Positions 1 through 9,314 of a stretch of 64,000 nt of DNA are shown one piece after another. The first letter of the stretch is position 1. Each line of letters opens with the position of its first letter. This stretch comes from Burkholderia glumae LMG 2196 = ATCC 33617 (GTDB lineage Bacteria > Pseudomonadota > Gammaproteobacteria > Burkholderiales > Burkholderiaceae): NCBI RefSeq assembly GCF_000960995.1, contig NZ_CP009434.1, positions 1,612,001 to 1,676,000 of the forward strand, read 5' to 3'. The notes under the pieces were generated by a model. The model was given only the letters and a program-made list of their open reading frames with translations. It was not told the DNA's origin and did no database searches. Position numbers and translations under genes: made by a program.

Positions 1-180
1 CCCGCGATGAAGTGGCTGGTGATCTTGCTGATCGGCTTGATCGGCACGGCGGCGGTGGCCGCGCACGGTGCGGGAGACGATGTGAGCGTCGTGCTCGCGG
101 CCGGTTATGCGGCGACGGTGGTGGCCGGGGTGATCGCGGGCCGGATGCTGTGGCTGCGCGCGGGGCGGGGCCGGCGCTAG
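1..180 (+). CDS. C-terminal end of a membrane protein, or a whole 57-aa membrane protein (cut by window edge)
   Basis: The frame is open from base 1 to a TAG at 178-180. An ATG at 7 would give 57 residues, beginning MKWLVILLIGLIGTAAVAA. Two hydrophobic stretches (about residues 3-20 and 28-47) are separated by a short polar GAGDD turn, and the end is Arg-rich, so both termini would sit in the cytoplasm with two membrane passes. Because the window starts here, an upstream start and ribosome-binding site cannot be excluded. No family is recognised. It is convergent with pbpC. Confidence 0.5.
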   Translation, partial: PAMKWLVILLIGLIGTAAVAAHGAGDDVSVVLAAGYAATVVAGVIAGRMLWLRAGRGRR

Positions 181-261
181 GCAGGCGGTGCCGTGCGGTG
201 CCGTTCGATACGGGCGCCGCTCTCGCGAGCCGCGAGAGCCGGTGGCGCGGCGGCCGAATGC

Positions 262-293
262 GTCGATCAGTCGATCAGTCGATCCGTCGATGC
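262..293. repeat. 8-bp tandem repeat, four copies of GTCGATCN
   Basis: Four consecutive 8-bp units (GTCGATCA, GTCGATCA, GTCGATCC, GTCGATGC) lie between the first gene and the end of pbpC. The array is non-coding and each of the first three units carries a GATC site. Copy number could vary by slippage. No function is apparent. Confidence 0.7.
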
Positions 294-365
294 AGCCGGC
301 GACGAGGCTTGCCCGCCGCATCGAGGGGCGTCTGCGGCGCGCCGGCGTGCCCGCCCGCGGCCCGC

Positions 366-2753
366 TCAGCGAGCCCGCGCCGCCGCCCCCGCCGCAGCGC
401 CGGGCTTGGCCACGGCGCCACGCACCTCGAATGCCACATGGTCGGCCACCTTGCCGTCGGCATCGAGCAGTTCCAGCGTGTGACGTCCCGGCCACGGCAG
501 CCATGCCACGCGTTCGCCGTGTCCGATCACGCGGCCGTCCAGCCGCCAGCTGCCGCGCCCGCTGTTGCCGGCCACGCGCTCGAACCAGACGCGCTGGTTG
601 CGCGGCGGGATGTCCGGATCGACGGCGAAGATCGTGCCGTCGGTGGGGGCGGCGATCGCCAGCGGCGCGCGCGGCGCCAGGCCGGCCGTGCCGGCGGACA
701 CGGTGCGCACGTGTCCGGCCGGCCTCGCGCGGCTCGCGGCCGGCGCAGCCGGCTCGCCGCCCGCGCCGGCCGCGAGCCGCACCTCGGTGGTCTCGGTGCC
801 GCGCAGGAACCACTCGTCGCGGGTGGGCTCGATCGCGCGCTCGAAGCTCACGCGCTCGCGCACCACGCCGGGCGGCGCGGTGGGCGCGACGCTGCCGCCG
901 TCGCGATGCAGCCGCGCGACGATCGCGGCCCATACCGGTGCGGCGCCCGTCACGCCCGATACGTTGCGCATCGGCGCGCCGTCGGCGTTGCCCACCCACA
1001 CGCCCACCGTATAGCGCGACGTGAAGCCGACCGCCCAGTTGTCGCGCATGTCCTTGCTGGTGCCGGTCTTGACGGCCGAGAACGCGTGCGTGGCGAGCGG
1101 GCTGTCGAAGCCGAAGGTGCGCGTGCGCGCGTTGTTGTCGGCGAGCATGTCGGTGACGATGAAGCTCGCGTCGGCGCTGAACACGCGCCGGCCCGCCGGC
1201 GCCGGCCTTGGCGCGGCGCCCGGCGCGGTGCTGCGCGGCAGGTCGAAGGTGGGCCGCGCGACGCCGCCGTTGGCGAGCGCGCGGTAGGCGTTGGCGAGCG
1301 TGAGCAGCGAGACGTCGGCGCTGCCGAGCGCGAGGCTGTAGCCGTAGTAGTCGCCCTGTTCGGTCAGCGGCAGGCCGAGCGCGGTCAGCGTCTTCGAGAA
1401 GCGGTGCGGCGTGACCAGCACCAGCGTGCGCACGGCCGGCACGTTCAGCGAGGAGCCGAGCGCGCTGCGCACGCTGACCCAGCCCTTGAAATCGTGATCG
1501 TAGTTCTGCGGCACGTAGAGGCCGCCGCCGGCGGCGAGATCGACGGGCGAATCGTCGAGCAGCGTGGCACCCGTCACGCGCCGTTCGTCGATCGCCTGCG
1601 CGTAGAGGAACGGCTTGAGCGTGGAGCCGGCCTGGCGCAGCGCCAGCACGGCGTCCACCTCGCGCGCGGCCGACAGCGCGCCCGACGAGCCGACCCAGGC
1701 GAGGATCTCGCCGCTGCGGTTGTCGATCACCACCGCCGCGCCGTCCTGCACGTCGCGCGACTGCGGCGGGGCGTTCAGCTCGATCAGCGTGCGCGTGAGG
1801 GTGTCGCGCGTGAAGCGCTGCAGGCCGGCATCGAGCGTCGAGCGCACGCGCGCGCCGGCCTGCGGCCGCACCTGCGCCGCCACGCGCCGCGCGAAATGCG
1901 GCGCGAGCGCCTCGCCATCGAGGAACGCCGACGACGGCGTGGCCGGCCGCGCGAACGCGAGCTGCACGAAGCCGTCGAGGCCGGCGCAGCGCGGCGCGGC
2001 CTGCATGTCGCGCAGGATCCGGCAGGCGCGCTCGGCCACTTTGGGGTACGGTGCGTTCGGCGCGCGGATCAGCGCGGCGGCCACCGCCGATTCGCGCTCG
2101 TCGAGGCCGGACGGCGCCTTGCCGAACAGCGTGTACGACAGCGCCGACAGGCCCACGGCCTCGCCGCGGAACGGCACCAGGTTCAGGTAGGCCTCGAGGA
2201 TCTGATCCTTGCGCCAGGTGCGTTCCAGCCACAGCGCGTCGAGCGCCTGGCCGGCCTTCTGCGGCAGCGAGCGCTGGCCCGAGCGGCGCGCGTCGTCGCC
2301 GAGCAGGCCGGCCAGTTGCATGGTGACGGTGGAGGCGCCGCGGGTGCGCGCGTTCCAGAGGTTCGCCCAGGCGGCGCCGGCGATGCCGCGCCAGTCCACG
2401 CCGCTGTGCGCGTAGAAGCGCTTGTCCTCGGATACCACGATGGCCTCGCGCAGCGCGGGCGAGACGTCGGCCAGCGCGACCCAGTCGCCGCGCCGCTCGC
2501 CGTTGTCGATCCGCGTGCGCTGCAACGGCGTGCCGTCGCGCGCGAGCAGGATCCAGTCGGAGCTGCGCCAGTCGCGGCGCACCGCGTCGTAGCTCGGCAC
2601 GGCGCAGGCGAGCGTGGCCGTGCCGAGGCACAGCGCGCCCGCCAGCACGCGCAGCAGGCGCAGGCGGGGCGCCCCGCCAAGCGGCCGCCCGGGCAGGCCG
2701 CCGGGCGGCTTCGCGGCGCGCCGCCCCCAGGCGCGCGAACGCGCCCCGCTCAC
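366..2753 (-). CDS. pbpC: Penicillin-binding protein 1C (bifunctional glycosyltransferase/transpeptidase)
   Basis: Class A PBP of the PBP1C type, 795 aa (family about 770). It polymerises lipid II and may cross-link peptidoglycan from the outer face of the inner membrane. In order: an N-terminal hydrophobic anchor (about residues 20-45); a glycosyltransferase domain with the motif SEDKRFYAHSG, whose Glu is catalytic (about residue 105); a transpeptidase domain with STLK (catalytic Ser about residue 377), SLN and KTGTS; and a C-terminal BiPBP_C-like domain. The start is a GTG at 2753 whose GTGA overlaps the stop of the upstream macroglobulin gene, so the two are translationally coupled. A longer in-frame extension upstream would read through the macroglobulin gene and is rejected. 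Pairing with an alpha-2-macroglobulin is the classic PBP1C arrangement. Confidence 0.95.
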   Translation of the reverse strand: MSGARSRAWGRRAAKPPGGLPGRPLGGAPRLRLLRVLAGALCLGTATLACAVPSYDAVRRDWRSSDWILLARDGTPLQRTRIDNGERRGDWVALADVSPALREAIVVSEDKRFYAHSGVDWRGIAGAAWANLWNARTRGASTVTMQLAGLLGDDARRSGQRSLPQKAGQALDALWLERTWRKDQILEAYLNLVPFRGEAVGLSALSYTLFGKAPSGLDERESAVAAALIRAPNAPYPKVAERACRILRDMQAAPRCAGLDGFVQLAFARPATPSSAFLDGEALAPHFARRVAAQVRPQAGARVRSTLDAGLQRFTRDTLTRTLIELNAPPQSRDVQDGAAVVIDNRSGEILAWVGSSGALSAAREVDAVLALRQAGSTLKPFLYAQAIDERRVTGATLLDDSPVDLAAGGGLYVPQNYDHDFKGWVSVRSALGSSLNVPAVRTLVLVTPHRFSKTLTALGLPLTEQGDYYGYSLALGSADVSLLTLANAYRALANGGVARPTFDLPRSTAPGAAPRPAPAGRRVFSADASFIVTDMLADNNARTRTFGFDSPLATHAFSAVKTGTSKDMRDNWAVGFTSRYTVGVWVGNADGAPMRNVSGVTGAAPVWAAIVARLHRDGGSVAPTAPPGVVRERVSFERAIEPTRDEWFLRGTETTEVRLAAGAGGEPAAPAASRARPAGHVRTVSAGTAGLAPRAPLAIAAPTDGTIFAVDPDIPPRNQRVWFERVAGNSGRGSWRLDGRVIGHGERVAWLPWPGRHTLELLDADGKVADHVAFEVRGAVAKPGAAAGAAARAR

Positions 2754-5700
2754 GGCCGGGCGTCCGCGGCCGGCCGCACCACCACCGGCGCGTTCGGCGT
2801 CAGGCCGTATGCCGACGGCGCGTAGAGCGCCTCCACGCGCGTCGGCGGCAGGCCGAAGGTGCCGACCGCGTTGAGCCGTATCGTGTACTCGAGCGTCGTG
2901 TGGCCCTTGGGCAGGTAGTCGTAGTAGGCGCGATAGCCGTCGAAATCGCGCTCGACGAACACCGGCCAGCTGCCCTTCGGCGCGTTCTCGTCCTGCGTGG
3001 CCGCGGCCGAGTCGCGGCCGAGGCCCGAGCCGAGGATGGTGGCGCCGGCCGGTATCGGATCGTTGACGGCCACCCAGGTCATGTCGGCCTGCGCGTCGAT
3101 CTCGAGCTTCACGCGCAGTACGTCGCCGCGCGTGAGCACGCCCTTGACGGCCGGATCGACCGGCGTGACCGTCTTGGCCACGCGGTAGCCGGCCGCGAAC
3201 GGCGCCTTCAGCGCGACCGCCGCGAGGCTCTGGATCGTCGCCCAGGGCTTGCCGGTGCCTTCCTGCGTCAGCGCCAGCGTGACCGGGGCCTGCTGCGCGG
3301 CGGGCCAGGGCAGCAGCGCCTGGCGCGCGCCGGCCGCGCGCGTGGCGGCGGCCGAGGAGGCCGCGTTCGACGGCGCGGCGGCGGCCTGGGCCGCGCCGGC
3401 CGAGGCCGGCGTGCCGGCCGCCGCGCTGCCGCCCCAGCCGATGCGGCGCTGCGTGGAGCCGAACTGCAGCAGCGTCTGGCCCGTCACCGGCGTGCTTTCG
3501 TAGGTCTTCGAGAAGCGTTCGACGGCGAGCTGGCCGAGCGCGTTCGAGGTGGTGGTCTGCCAGGCGCCGTTGCGCTGCAGCGCGAGCAGGCCGGCCAGGA
3601 TTCTCGGCATCTCGTCCTTCCAGGCCGGGTCGCCGTTGAACTCGAGCGCGAGCCGCGCGGCGTTGGTCTCGGTGCCGCTCATCAGCCACCAGAGGTCGTC
3701 GTCGCGCGCGGTCGAGAACACCAGCTGGGTGCCCTGGTAGGTGATGCGCGCGCGCAGCAGCTGCTCGACCTGCGCGCGCTTCTCGTCGCGCTGCGGGATG
3801 TCGGCCACGCGCGAGAGGATCGCGTGATAGTCGAGCAGCGCCGAGGTCGGCCAGCGTTCCGGCGCGATCGTCAGCGAGCCGAGCATGCGGGCCTGCGCCG
3901 CGCCGTGGCGCGACAGCGCCTCAATCGCGGCCAGCTTGCGCAGTTCCAGATCCTGGCGCGGCGCCCAGCTCTCGCGCGTGATGCGGCCGTCGACGAAGCT
4001 CGCGAGCCCGGCCTCGAGCTGCGAGCGCAGCGCGTCGGGAAGCGCGAAGCGCGGGTCGAGCTTGGCCGCCTCGTCGGTGACCGACAGCAGATAGGCGGTC
4101 AGCGCGGTGCTGCCGGTCGGGCCGCTGTCGGCGTCGGCCGGGAAGTAGTTCGCCAGGCCGTCGCGGTCGAGGTAGGCGGGCATCTGCGCCACCACGGCCT
4201 GCCACATCGCCGGATCGTGCAGCCCGATCGCACGCGAGGTCTGCTGTTCGATGCAGCGGTACGGGTAGCGCTCGAACCAGCGCGTGACGCCGGGCAGGCC
4301 GTCGGCGAGCCGGGACTGCAAGGCCACCGAGATGCCGCCGCGCGGCACGCCGTTGCGATCGGCGGCGGCGCCGGCCGGCGGCGCGACCGGCAGCGAGAAG
4401 CTGCCGTCCACCTGCGTGAGGGTGGCCTGCTGCACGGTGACGGGCAGCGCCGGCACGATCCGCTGCGTGATCTTCAGCGCATCGGCCGCGTGCGCGCCGC
4501 CCTGTTCGGCGGCCGCGACGCTCCATGGCAGCGCGCCGCCCGCGTCGGCGACGCCGTCCGGGATCGCCACGCGCCACGACACCTCGCGCGAGGCGCCGGC
4601 CGCGAGCTCGACCGTCTGCGCTGCGAGCGCGAGCCCCGGCACGTTCGGCGTGACCACCACCTTCATCGCGCGCGAGGTGGTGTTGCGCAGCGTGAACGGC
4701 GCGACCAGCGCGTCGCCCTCGCGCGCGAGGGGCGGCAGCCCCGAGATCAGCTGCAGGTCCTGCGTGCTGCGCACGCTGGCGCGGCCGGTGCCGAAGCGGT
4801 CGGCGCCCACCGCGGCGATCGCGACGATCGAGAAGCGCGTGAGCGCGTCGTTGAGCTTGACGTCGAGCGTGGCCTCGCCGCGCGCGTCGAGCGTCACGCG
4901 CGGGTTCCACAGCAGCAGCGTGTCGAACAGCTCGCGGGTGGGCGCGGTACCGCCGCCGCCGCCGGCCGGCACGGCCTTGCGGCCGAAGTGGCGGCGCCCG
5001 ACGATCTCCATCTGCGCGGTGGCGGTTTCCACGCCGTAGCCGCGCCGCTGCAGCATGGCGCCGAGCAGGTCCCAGCTGTCGTTCGGCATCAGTTCGAGCA
5101 GGGCCTCGTCGACCGCGGCCACGGCCACCTGGGTGCCGGCCGGCGCGGGCCTGCCGTCGGGCAGCTTGACGGCCACCTTGACGTGTGCGGTGCCGCGTAC
5201 CGGATAGCTGGCCGCGTCGGGCGTGACCGTCACGCCGAGCCGGTGCGGGGCGACGCCCACCTTGATCTCGGCCACGCCGTAGCGGAATGCGGGCTTCGAC
5301 AGATCGACGAGCGGGGTGGGCGGCACGTAGTGGCGGCCTTCGTTCCAGAACGCATGCACCCATTCGACCGGCGTCTTCCAGCCCCAGGTGAAGAACGAGT
5401 ACCAGGGCACCTCGCGCAGCCGCCCGCGCAGCGCGAGCACCGACACGTAGACGTTCGGCCCCCAGTCGGGTTCCACCTTCAGCTCGACGCTCGGATCGCG
5501 CCCGTTCAACTGCACCACGTGCGTTTCCATCACGCCCGAGCGCTCCACGGCCACCAGCGCGGTGGCGAAGCGGAACGGCATGCGCACCTGGAAGCGCGCG
5601 GTTTCGCCGGGCTCGTAGGCGGGCTTCTCGGGGATCAGGTCGATGCGATCGGTGTTGTTGCCGCCGAACCAGAGCTCGTCCTCGCGCACCACCCACACCG

Positions 5701-8700
5701 AGGTGCTGCCGGTGGCGGTGCGTCCGGCGCCGTCCTTGACCACGGCCACCAGCGAGATCTCGCCGGCGGTCTTGAGCTTCGCGTCGCAGGCGAGGCGCCC
5801 GTGGTCGTCGGTCTTGCCGCTGCAGAGCGTGCCGAGGTCGCTCGTCTCGCTGCGATCGTCGTAGGCGTAGAAGCCGCCCACCATGCGCTTGCGCGACGAG
5901 GTGGTGACGCGCGCGTAGCCGTGGATCTCCATCTCGGCGCCGGGGTGCGGCTTGCCGTCGAGGTCGATCGCGAGCGCGGTGACGGGCACCGTGTCGCCCA
6001 CCGCCACCCAGTGGCCGGCCTTGATGCCGGCGGCGAGCGCGGCGGGCCACAGCGTGGTGTCGCCGCGGATCGTCTGGATCTCGCCGTTCGGATCGGCGAA
6101 GCTGGCCTCGAGCGAGAGCTGCCGCGGGGTGTCCACCTTCGGCAGCGATTTCAGCGCGAGGTTGCCGGCGCCGTTGCGGTCGAGCGTGACAGGCAGCTTG
6201 TCGGCCACCAGCTTCGGTGCGTCGGGGTCCGGCGCGGACGCGGTGTCGGCGCTGTCGGCGTCGCCATCGTCGTCGCTCGCGCCGGCGTCGGAGCCCGGCT
6301 GCTGCGCGCGGTACGGGTTGAACGAGAAGTCGGGATAGCGTTCCAGGAAGGCCGGCGTGGCGGGGCGCACCAGCGCCGACACGCGCACCGGCAGGTTCGA
6401 TGCCGGGCCGCCCGAGACGTAGTCGAGCTGCACCGTGACGGGCGCCTCGCTCGCGCCGACGAGCGGGCTCGTCTTCGCGTCGCGCACGCCCACGGTGCCC
6501 TTGAACACGGGCAGGCGGAACGCCTCGACGCGGAACGAGCCGCTGTCGTAGCTGGCGCGCGAGGCGTCGTCGTCGCTGCCGCCGTCGCCGTCCTTGTCGT
6601 CGGCATCGGCGCTGCCGCTGTCGAGCGTGACCGCGTATTCGCCGAGCTTCGCGCCGGGCGGCAGCGTGAACGCCGAATCGGCGGTGTGGTCGGCGGCCCA
6701 GACGAGCGGTTGGTGATAGGTGTCGCCGCTGCCGAGGTGGCGGATCGTGACGCGGTTCGGATACTGCTTCGGGAAGCCGAGCGAGGCGAGCTGCTCGACG
6801 CGCAGGTAGTGCTTCATCGATACCGTCTCGCCGGCGCGCACCAGCGTGCGGTCGAACACGGTATGGGCGATCGCGCGCGGGCCGCTGCCGTACTCGGTCG
6901 GCACGTCGAAGCGCCAGCGTTCGATGCCGCGGTTCCAGTCGTCGAGCACGAAGGCCATGTCCGGGCCGGTGACCGGATCGTTGACGCGGGCCGACACGAA
7001 GGTGTTGCGATAGCCGTGTTCGTAATCGCACGAGCGCCGCGCGGCGAGCGTGCCGCCGATGGCGAGCAGCCCCTGCGCGTCGGTGCGGCCCGAGGCGATC
7101 GTCTCGCCGTTGCAGTCGGACACCCGGATCTCCGCGTTCGGCACCGGCTTGCCCTTGTCGAGCGTGGTCACCCACACCAGGCTGTTGTCGCGGCCCTGCT
7201 TGAAATGCACGCCGAGATTGGTGACCAGCACGGTGGTGCGCACGTACATCGGCGCGGGCTTGGCCATCAGCGAGCGGCCGAGCGCGGGCGAGGCCAGTTC
7301 GAGCACGTAGAAGCCGGGCTTGGCGATCGGCACGCCCACCACCTCGAACGGCCGCAGCGTGGCCGGATCGGCCTTCGGCAGCACCAGCCGCTGCAGGTTC
7401 GGCTGGCCGGCCAGCACCGACAGCGAGCGCAGGTCGACCAGGCGGCGCGCGCCGGTGAGCGGCTTCTCGCCCGCGGCGGGCGGCACGAATACCGGGTGCG
7501 CGGTGCGCTGCAGCAGGCCGGGGCTCACCGCGTCCAGCTCGTGCACCGACATCGCGATGCCGTCGAGCCGCTCGACGGTGCGCATCCAGTCGCGGATCGC
7601 GCTGTCGTCCTCGACGCGGATGTTCGCGAACTCGGCGCGGCCGGCCTCGAGCCCGGCGATCTTCAGGTCGGCCTCGACGTTGCGCAGCGTGACGGGCACC
7701 AGCGCCGGCGAGTCGGGTTCCGCGTAGCGCTCGATGATGCCGAACGTCGACGACGAGAACTTCGCGAGCGGCGGCATCGCGGCGGTGCGGGTCTTGAGCG
7801 GGAACAGGTCGGCGTTGCCGAGCGGCCGGCCGCTGTCGTCGGTCAGGCCGGCGGGCAGCGTGACGGTCAGCTCGGCGCTGGCGGGCAGCGGCGCGGCGAA
7901 CTCCACGGTGCGCGTCTGGGCGGACTTGTCGTCGGGCTTGAAGGTGGGCGCGATCGCGCCGCCGGGGCCCTGCAGGCGCAGCTTTTCCGCGTCGGCGCGC
8001 GCGATCGGCGCGTTGAACTCGACGCGCATCGGCCGCAGCGGCGTGCAGGGCGCCTTCGCGTTCTCGCGCTCGCAGCTGAACGACGCGGCGAACGGCTCGC
8101 GCACCTCGTAGTCGTAACGCGCCTCGTTGTCGTTGGCGATGCCGCTCGGGCTCGCCACGCCCTTGCCGAACACCAGCTGCATCTTCACGCCGGGCGGCAG
8201 CGCCTGCGCGCAGCCGAGCACCAGCACGCGGGCCGCGTCGGCCTTCCAATTGAAATGATCGAGCAGCTTGCCGCGCGTGTCGGCATCGGCGAGCGTGACC
8301 GGAATGCGGTTGCCGATTCCGGTGGCCTCGCACCAGACGTGGTCGCGTACCGAGGCCTCGGTGGCCGGGCCGGTCAGCTTCAGCACGAACAGCTGGCGCT
8401 CCTCGATGCGCCCGCCGCCGGGGCGCACCGCGGCCGGATAGGGGCCGCCGGTCTGGAACGTGAAGCGGCGCGGGCCGCTGACGGCGTGGCCGGCCACCGA
8501 GCGCAGCCCCTCGTTCAGTTCGAGGGTGCAGGACACGCCGGGCGGCAGATCATGGCGGAAATTGACGAGCCAGGTGCGCGCGTCGCTCCAGCTCGCGTCG
8601 TATTTCGCAGCGGCCGCGTCGTTGCAGCTCAGGTGCGCCGGGTCGGGCTGCGCGGCCGAGCCGAACGCCACCATCGGCTCGTCGAACTTCACCACCGCCT

Positions 8701-8845
8701 GGCTGACCAGGGGCGAGGTGCCCTGCGGCGAGACGCTGACCGTCCTGGCGGCATCGGCACGCCAGCCGAAGCCGGCGCCGAGGCCCGCCGCGAGTGCCGC
8801 GAGGGCGCCCCAACGCACGATTTTTCTTGATGTGGTTTGCTTCAT
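2750..8845 (-). CDS. Bacterial alpha-2-macroglobulin (YfhM type, thioester-containing)
   Basis: Large periplasmic protease trap of 2031 aa. It has an N-terminal signal segment ending near ADA, repeated macroglobulin domains, and a thioester motif CIEQ (near residue 1530) in the alpha-helical domain, so it should be thioester-active like E. coli YfhM rather than thioester-less like YfaS. No lipobox Cys is seen in the signal, unlike the lipoprotein YfhM. Two acidic Asp/Ser/Gly-rich insertions (about residues 735-765 and 848-873) interrupt the N-terminal half. The ATG at 8845 is preceded by AGGAA at good spacing. The gene is first in a two-gene unit with pbpC. The family is thought to trap proteases while PBP1C repairs breached peptidoglycan. 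Confidence 0.94.
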   Translation of the reverse strand: MKQTTSRKIVRWGALAALAAGLGAGFGWRADAARTVSVSPQGTSPLVSQAVVKFDEPMVAFGSAAQPDPAHLSCNDAAAAKYDASWSDARTWLVNFRHDLPPGVSCTLELNEGLRSVAGHAVSGPRRFTFQTGGPYPAAVRPGGGRIEERQLFVLKLTGPATEASVRDHVWCEATGIGNRIPVTLADADTRGKLLDHFNWKADAARVLVLGCAQALPPGVKMQLVFGKGVASPSGIANDNEARYDYEVREPFAASFSCERENAKAPCTPLRPMRVEFNAPIARADAEKLRLQGPGGAIAPTFKPDDKSAQTRTVEFAAPLPASAELTVTLPAGLTDDSGRPLGNADLFPLKTRTAAMPPLAKFSSSTFGIIERYAEPDSPALVPVTLRNVEADLKIAGLEAGRAEFANIRVEDDSAIRDWMRTVERLDGIAMSVHELDAVSPGLLQRTAHPVFVPPAAGEKPLTGARRLVDLRSLSVLAGQPNLQRLVLPKADPATLRPFEVVGVPIAKPGFYVLELASPALGRSLMAKPAPMYVRTTVLVTNLGVHFKQGRDNSLVWVTTLDKGKPVPNAEIRVSDCNGETIASGRTDAQGLLAIGGTLAARRSCDYEHGYRNTFVSARVNDPVTGPDMAFVLDDWNRGIERWRFDVPTEYGSGPRAIAHTVFDRTLVRAGETVSMKHYLRVEQLASLGFPKQYPNRVTIRHLGSGDTYHQPLVWAADHTADSAFTLPPGAKLGEYAVTLDSGSADADDKDGDGGSDDDASRASYDSGSFRVEAFRLPVFKGTVGVRDAKTSPLVGASEAPVTVQLDYVSGGPASNLPVRVSALVRPATPAFLERYPDFSFNPYRAQQPGSDAGASDDDGDADSADTASAPDPDAPKLVADKLPVTLDRNGAGNLALKSLPKVDTPRQLSLEASFADPNGEIQTIRGDTTLWPAALAAGIKAGHWVAVGDTVPVTALAIDLDGKPHPGAEMEIHGYARVTTSSRKRMVGGFYAYDDRSETSDLGTLCSGKTDDHGRLACDAKLKTAGEISLVAVVKDGAGRTATGSTSVWVVREDELWFGGNNTDRIDLIPEKPAYEPGETARFQVRMPFRFATALVAVERSGVMETHVVQLNGRDPSVELKVEPDWGPNVYVSVLALRGRLREVPWYSFFTWGWKTPVEWVHAFWNEGRHYVPPTPLVDLSKPAFRYGVAEIKVGVAPHRLGVTVTPDAASYPVRGTAHVKVAVKLPDGRPAPAGTQVAVAAVDEALLELMPNDSWDLLGAMLQRRGYGVETATAQMEIVGRRHFGRKAVPAGGGGGTAPTRELFDTLLLWNPRVTLDARGEATLDVKLNDALTRFSIVAIAAVGADRFGTGRASVRSTQDLQLISGLPPLAREGDALVAPFTLRNTTSRAMKVVVTPNVPGLALAAQTVELAAGASREVSWRVAIPDGVADAGGALPWSVAAAEQGGAHAADALKITQRIVPALPVTVQQATLTQVDGSFSLPVAPPAGAAADRNGVPRGGISVALQSRLADGLPGVTRWFERYPYRCIEQQTSRAIGLHDPAMWQAVVAQMPAYLDRDGLANYFPADADSGPTGSTALTAYLLSVTDEAAKLDPRFALPDALRSQLEAGLASFVDGRITRESWAPRQDLELRKLAAIEALSRHGAAQARMLGSLTIAPERWPTSALLDYHAILSRVADIPQRDEKRAQVEQLLRARITYQGTQLVFSTARDDDLWWLMSGTETNAARLALEFNGDPAWKDEMPRILAGLLALQRNGAWQTTTSNALGQLAVERFSKTYESTPVTGQTLLQFGSTQRRIGWGGSAAAGTPASAGAAQAAAAPSNAASSAAATRAAGARQALLPWPAAQQAPVTLALTQEGTGKPWATIQSLAAVALKAPFAAGYRVAKTVTPVDPAVKGVLTRGDVLRVKLEIDAQADMTWVAVNDPIPAGATILGSGLGRDSAAATQDENAPKGSWPVFVERDFDGYRAYYDYLPKGHTTLEYTIRLNAVGTFGLPPTRVEALYAPSAYGLTPNAPVVVRPAADARP

Positions 8846-9314
8846 CGCTGGCCGTTCCTGGAAAGGGACGCATTTCGGGATGCCTGCGATTCTAACCGAG
8901 CCCTTTCAAGATCTGACGGGAATTTGCGGTGCGGCAAGACAGCCGGGCGGCGCCGGGGGGGGGGCCGCCGCACCGATTCCACGTGCCGCGTTCGGCGCGG
9001 GATTATCACGGATCGGCGAATGGCTTGTGCACGATAAAGAGATTGTTCATCGGGCCGCGAACGCGTACATTGCCGGTCCGCGCAAACGGTCGACCGTCCG
9101 AACGGGTCCGGCCATCCCACCGCATCACGCCCGGGCGAGACCCGCGCGCGCGGCACCCCGGCGATGCGCGCGCCGAGCAGACGAGAACACCGTGTCCGCG
9201 GGCGGCGTCGCCGCGCCGGCGGCACGGGCCCGAGACGCTTCACGGCCGCCTCCAGCAGCGCGGCGGCGCGCCGGAAGTGCCAGTCAATCTGAGAGAGAGA
9301 TACAGGCAGGGGAT
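8846..9314. other. 469-bp divergent intergenic region with a 10-G tract
   Basis: The region lies between the divergently transcribed macroglobulin and porin genes. It contains an uninterrupted run of ten G at 8955-8964 and a comparatively AT-rich patch at about 9003-9050 where the porin promoter may lie. A purine-rich GA repeat runs just before the porin Shine-Dalgarno sequence. I see no credible gene; reading frames here are short and arginine-rich. Confidence 0.5.

Noticed and set aside
2754..3689. N-terminal extension of pbpC beyond the GTG at 2753
   Set aside because: The extension lies wholly inside the macroglobulin gene in another frame, and PBP1C has its normal length without it.
2900..8830. 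1976-codon open frame on the plus strand opposite the macroglobulin gene
   Set aside because: The translation is dominated by Arg, Ala, Gly and His with no domains, and mirrors the codon structure of the real gene. It is an antisense frame produced by high GC.
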